Shown here piece after piece: positions 60,061 through 64,000 of a stretch of DNA of 64,000 bases (position 1 is its first letter; every line of letters begins with the position of its first letter). Under the pieces are notes generated by a model that saw nothing but the letters and a program-made list of their open reading frames with translations, was not told the origin of the DNA and searched no databases. This stretch comes from Adenophora triphylla var. japonica (lineage: Eukaryota; Streptophyta; Magnoliopsida; Asterales; Campanulaceae). Location of the stretch: positions 310,001-374,000 of the forward strand of contig JAFEMH010001358.1 of the NCBI GenBank assembly GCA_022495995.1. The letters run 5' to 3'. Both the position numbers and the translations under genes were made by a program.

Positions 60061-60424
60061 GTTATTCGTGCTTGAGGGTCGGAAGGCCTGCTTGCCTTCA
60101 CGAATTGTTTTCAACATTTCGACTTTTCGGACACAGGAACATCCGTTGGTGACAAGTTCATCGATGGGCACAAAGCAAAAGCTCGAAAACGGATTCAATG
60201 AAGCCGATTTTAAGATTCCGAAAAACCAGATTTTTGATCAACTTTGACAAATAAACTGTTCTGATCTAGAAACTTCCGTAAGACGTAAAGGTACTCTTGG
60301 CTGGAAAGGTCCATGTGTCTACTTTCATACAAAAAAATCGGTTTGTCGTTTAGAGGTCTAGAAAGGGAGATAAGGCAGCTTTTAGTACGTATGGTTCAAG
60401 CAGCCTGCAGTGGCATGAGAACAT

Positions 60425-60797
60425 CAGACTCAATGTTTTCTTTTCTTTTGCTTCAGGTGTTTCACCTTCATCAAGGGTAGCCAAAGCTTCCTCCACTCTT
60501 CTTTCAGCTAATAAGACATCAAGGATGTCGGGAACTCGATTAACCATTTCTCTAGGTTTGAAGGATTTCTATCTCCATCGTTTGATAAACCATTTGAAGC
60601 CGAACTATCAGGAACAGAGACAGATGAGGTATCAATGTGAACCCCTTCAGCCTAAACCATGAATTAAAGTAGCCTGAGTAGATAGCAGGTTTCTAATAGA
60701 TGAAAGTTCTCCCTCTAGATCAGATGTCTCTTTTGACGTACGTATAAAGGTCCGTATAATTAGCACGAGCATACTCCTACGTATTTCCTCCTCATGT
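60425..60797 (-). pseudogene. EXO84 (exocyst subunit) gene fragment
   Basis: On the minus strand: IRRSMLVLIIRTFIRTSKE, SDLEGELSSIRNLLSTQATL, IHGL, then one base out of frame HIDTSSVSVPDSSASNGLSN and a further frame DILDVLLAERRVEEALATLD, EAKEKKTLSL. These blocks lie in this order near the N-terminus of plant EXO84B/C, a vesicle-tethering subunit. Single-base shifts break the frame at least twice and the rest of the gene is missing. Between the matched blocks no intron is seen, so either one exon or a spliced copy was captured. Confidence 0.7.
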
Positions 60798-61349
60798 TTG
60801 CGGTCAAGATTTGTTCATGTCGGAGTTTGAGCTTTCAATTTAAATTGGATTGCTTGTCAATCTCCTTGGGGCTGATTTGAGGGGGTTCTTGCTGCACATC
60901 GCCTCAGAAGCCTGATCTCTGATTGCTTGGATTACTTGTGTTAAACTTAGCCGCAATGTGCTGGAATTTGAATCGAGCTAGTAGTCCCTGCCTTCTGCTC
61001 CATCTTTCCTTGGCTAGCTACTGAATTTGCTCGCGGGCCTATGTTTTCTTTGTTTATTGTTACCTGATAAGGGTCGGGTTTTGTCTGATTGAGCGTGGCT
61101 TTCTTAACGATTTGGTGATAGGTAGTTGGGCAAGGTCAAGCACATCTTGATGGTTATCAACATGGCTCTTGGCGTATCCTCATGCTCGTCCCGCAAGTGT
61201 GTTCGTCCAGCCTATAGTACTTGACAGGTAAGTTGGTTTTCATGATGTACTTCAACTCGTGTAGTTCAAGCATGGATACGTCCCGCTCGGCCTGCTATAT
61301 TGCTTGGCCTCGTGATTTACTTTCTTCTCTCACAGCCGTTGCCCCAAAA

Positions 61350-61866
61350 GTCATCTGGGCCTATTATTGTTGTTCCTATCTGATTTGCACCACCAAAGAC
61401 TTCCGTAGGTGGGCAAAGATGTCTCATGGAAGTGCATATGCTGTTGCGCTTGCCATAAGTCCATGCATATGGAAAGTGCGGTCCCGTTCTTGATTTACCG
61501 CAATCAAATTCGAAGAAAACATTTGAATAAGCACATTACCATGTGAATCTGAGTGGTGATCCACCCTCGTGATGCTTCGAGCCTCATTTGTCGATGGCCA
61601 TATTGCTTGAATCGCCAGAAATTTGTGCCGCCGGGGAAGGAATATGAGATGAATTTGCTGTTGTTATCTGAGATGTCATGAAGTCTTAGCCGGTAAACGA
61701 ATTTGGTTGGATGCTTTTGCGAGTTTCGAGCAAATTTCGCCCCCAAAGAATTTATAGATCGCCATTTTCGCATTTGGTCTCCAACAAAACTCTTCACGTG
61801 CCGATAAAATGCTTCTTTGGGTATTTTATTTGTCTTCAGTTCAACATATAGAGCATGGAGTTGCAT
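61350..61866 (-). pseudogene. TAF4-like (TFIID subunit) fragment with RST-type motif
   Basis: At 61866-61771 the minus strand reads [20 protein letters not shown] then [11 protein letters not shown], which fits the RST domain of plant TAF4/TAF4b (LHxLYxxLKxxxIPKxxFVRHMxxIVGDQM). The rest of the frame does not match. A second piece (61480-61380, HMHFHETSLPTYGS) is reminiscent of the Q/H-rich TAF4 linker, weakly. Confidence 0.5.
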
Positions 61867-62500
61867 TGCCCTGTCTTGATCGAGTTGTGGTTGTGTTTAG
61901 TCGTGCATTGCCTCACCCACATATTCTTTGCAAAGAACATGTCATGAGAGAAAAATAGCGCCATTAATTGCATGCTAATACTACCAAAGACTAATGTCGA
62001 AGCAAAAGTCAAGGCAATCCATGTTATAGCCCCATATATTTATTCCGATTGAGATGCTTGCACGCCAATAGCTAATTTTATTATTTCCCTAACCAAGCAA
62101 TTGATGAAAGCAGTAATCATGGCAGCAATATATGCATATATTTTTCCACATATTTTCAAAGGTTGAAGTTAGGACTGTTTGTGAATGCCTAAGTATAAAA
62201 ATGGGCTAAGTTAATGATGGCACCCAATTTACGCAATTTCACATCCACAGTGCGGGCAATTTAATTGCAAATAAAAAATTATTCACATACGATTTGTTTG
62301 TGAGCAAGATATTTAAATAGAGTACACCTAGATTTTTGTGCAAGTGCTTCGGTGGGCGGCATGTGTTGTTAATCTCTCAACCTAGTCCACGAATTTGATA
62401 AAACTAGGCACCATTAGAGGGCCTGTTCTTCCGTGTATATACATCGTGTGGTACATGAATTTTTCCATTGTCACTGTCCGCCGTTCTTTGTGTTCTCGTT

Positions 62501-62517
62501 TCCCGGCAATGGAACCA
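62501..62517 (-). promoter_or_regulatory. Candidate primer-binding site after LTR type 1
   Basis: TGGTTCCATTGCCGGGA on the minus strand, close to the LTR end; it resembles the complement of the tRNA-Asp 3' end with several changes. Confidence 0.6.
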
Positions 62518-62520
62518 AAC

Positions 62521-63180
62521 TGATGCTGCAGGAATTGTGCTTATCAATAATCCTCCACGTGGCAAGATTAGTCACCTGGCTCCTTGACTCCGAAATCGTA
62601 ACTCCACGACTAGCCTGGATGTGTCTCCGCGAAGACACTCGGGCGTGAGAGTAAGATAACGAGTGTATTATAGCTCAAACTGTATTGAATAATGAACTCA
62701 GAATACAAAATGGCAGTTACCTTTTACCGTTTGGTAGTGATGAAGTATTTATAGACAAGAGTGGTGTATTTTGGGGAGGCGACATGTGCTCCGAGATTGT
62801 AGCGAAGCATTTGATTGTGGGAACGTGTCTATAACGGCCCCTGATTTGGAGGGATGTGGTTATGAGAATTGTTCAACCAAATACGCCGGCAAGTGTTAGG
62901 TCGTCACTTGTTGATTTAGGTCGAGGTCGCCACTCGTGGAATGGTCGACCTGACTGTCGGGTAGAGCATGGTTCGTACCCGAATTGTGATATGGATCATG
63001 AGGTCGGACTAAGTTGGGTCGGGACCTGATAGGTCGGACCATGGGCTTAGTCGACTGATACAAGAGATGGGCTTTGGGCCTTGTTCTGATTGGGTCAGCC
63101 TCATTGAGAATGTCATGGTCAAGGCTGCTTGTGATTGGGCTTTGCTTGCTTAGCCCATCTTGACACTTTTGGTATGTTCA
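62521..63180 (-). repeat. Tat LTR type 1, outer right end of the nest
   Basis: 660 bp, minus strand TGAACATACC to GCAGCATCA. TATA region CTATAAATAC near 62748-62757 (minus). Very close to 40172-40828 in inverse direction. The next five bases, AGTGG (63181-63185), equal those before the outer left LTR. Confidence 0.85.
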
Positions 63181-63185
63181 AGTGG

Positions 63186-63345
63186 AGAGAATAGTAAATT
63201 ATAATGGTGATGCGAGTATTAAAATAATGTAGGAGAGAGAATGAGCGGAGGGAATAGTAAAGATTCCTTTCCATTTTAGGAAAGTATATATTATTGTAGG
63301 ACGCCCAAAAAAGAAAGTTTATATATTATCATGGGACGGAGGGAG
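63186..63345. mobile_element. Stowaway MITE right part
   Basis: It matches the right two-thirds of 15125-15356 (GTAGGAGAGAGAATGAGCGG, GGGACGGAGGGAG, TA at 63346-63347) and starts right after the LTR and AGTGG. Confidence 0.75.
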
Positions 63346-63530
63346 TATATAAAATGCACCCTCACGGCGTCATGGGGAAAATTAATTTGGGTTGGTTGTT
63401 CCACCCAGACACTTTGCTCTTCGTGGGAAAAATTAATTTGGGTTGGTTGGGGTCACTCCTAATCACCACAAGACAGGAATCCTCTTTGTAACTTACAGTG
63501 AAAAAGTGGTGGAAGGCAGATTGATAAGGT
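63346..63530. other. Spacer with a short direct repeat
   Basis: AAAATTAATTTGGGTTGGTT occurs at about 63378 and 63428. Nothing else was recognised. Confidence 0.5.
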
Positions 63531-63537
63531 TCGAAAC

Positions 63538-63990
63538 CTAAGTACGGCAAAGAACGATGAAGCCGGTGAGGAACCTCACGGCGTTGGCACCAAGCATAGC
63601 CGGGACAGCTTGCATATCCTCAAGAAACTCGTTTATGAATGGATTAAAAGGGAGACGAAGACCAAGCTGAAATTGTTTAAAGAAAAAGTGGACATGGTTC
63701 AAGGAATACAGAAAGTCCTTCATGGCCTCCTCGTCCTTAAGGGGGGGCATGCTGGGGACATAACTGAGGCGGTACTCCTCCCTCGACACCCCATACTTAG
63801 AGTAAAGCTCTTCTAACATGGGCTCACCGACCTTAATGGTTTGGGTCTAGGAACGTATATCCTACCTCGGCTTGTTCTACCCCGGCCTTTTCCTCGGCCA
63901 CCAGATTGCTCTCCCTCGGAAAATGCATCAACAATCCTTGTCGACGTAGAAGGAACACTTCATCTTCCCGTCATGGCTGCACAAACAAAA
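63538..63990 (-). pseudogene. Antisense ORF of another Tat element, partial
   Basis: Minus strand: GVSREEYRLSYVPSMPPLKD, FQLGLRLPFNPFINEFLEDM, NAVRFLTGFIVLCRT. The PFINEFLE block equals that of the ORF at 36675-39222. Upstream, GRGKGRGRTSRGRIYVP is in another frame. The window ends before the start. Confidence 0.65.
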
Positions 63991-64000
63991 GAATCAAAGA

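Larger units (their letters stand above)
57376..62500 (-). mobile_element. Non-autonomous Tat-like unit with host gene fragments
   Basis: It lies between a primer site and LTR at 62501-63180 and a polypurine tract and LTR at 56242-57392. No gag-pol domain was recognised. It holds pieces resembling TAF4 (61350-61866) and EXO84 (60425-60797), both on the same minus strand as the element, and a minisatellite at its 3' end. 58330-60060 contains no recognisable feature. Confidence 0.55.

Overview
The window is nuclear DNA of a flowering plant, probably a eudicot. Evidence for this: spliced genes with GT-AG introns, a ribosomal-protein promoter with telo-box and TGGGCY motifs, a plant SnRK1 gamma subunit gene, many Stowaway-type MITEs with CTCCCTCCGTCC ends, and Ty3/Gypsy and Ty1/Copia retrotransposons. 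About 10 kb is host gene space; most of the rest is mobile DNA, much of it nested.

Layout. (1) 1-5580: a Mutator-like (MULE) composite. It holds a decayed plant-mobile-domain (PMD) gene on +, a broken MULE transposase N-terminus on - and a spliced gene with an HROB/MCM8IP-like OB-fold on -. Near-perfect palindromes (half-site AACTCGCTACAC) sit upstream of the two - strand genes, and a half-site ends at the window edge just before the PMD gene. (2) 5769-8066: a MITE remnant, a 363-bp hAT MITE with a perfect 8-bp target duplication and a 1.5-kb long-TIR element. (3) 8129-18600: three host genes. RPS25 (eS25, 4 exons) has an intron with four copies of a structured, H/ACA-like repeat. A KING1-type SnRK1 gamma gene (7 exons) carries transposons in three introns. 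A convergent minus-strand PCH1-like gene has a 26-nt microexon. (4) 20060-20477: a tRNA-derived SINE. (5) 20831-26838: a complete but frameshifted chromodomain Gypsy element on -. (6) 27151-31749: hAT-type elements, one probably carrying an alkenal reductase gene fragment and one filled with an ~840-bp ACC/ACT triplet array. (7) 32009-34354: MITEs, an LTR fragment and a gene remnant. (8) 34355-63180: a 29-kb nest of Tat-lineage Gypsy retroelements. Inside it are a rearranged plus-strand copy with an antisense ORF, a minus-strand copy split by an 8.3-kb Copia element (TSD CGACC), and a tandem unit whose internal region carries fragments resembling host EXO84 and TAF4. The outer LTR ends of the nest are flanked by the same 5-mer, AGTGG. 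(9) 63346-64000: an antisense ORF of another Tat element.

The host genes appear intact. Almost all transposon ORFs carry stops or frameshifts, so mobility would depend on partners elsewhere. Many differences between repeat copies are 1-bp indels, so part of the decay may be sequencing error.

All assignments rest on reading translations, splice sites and repeat symmetry by eye. No database search was run.
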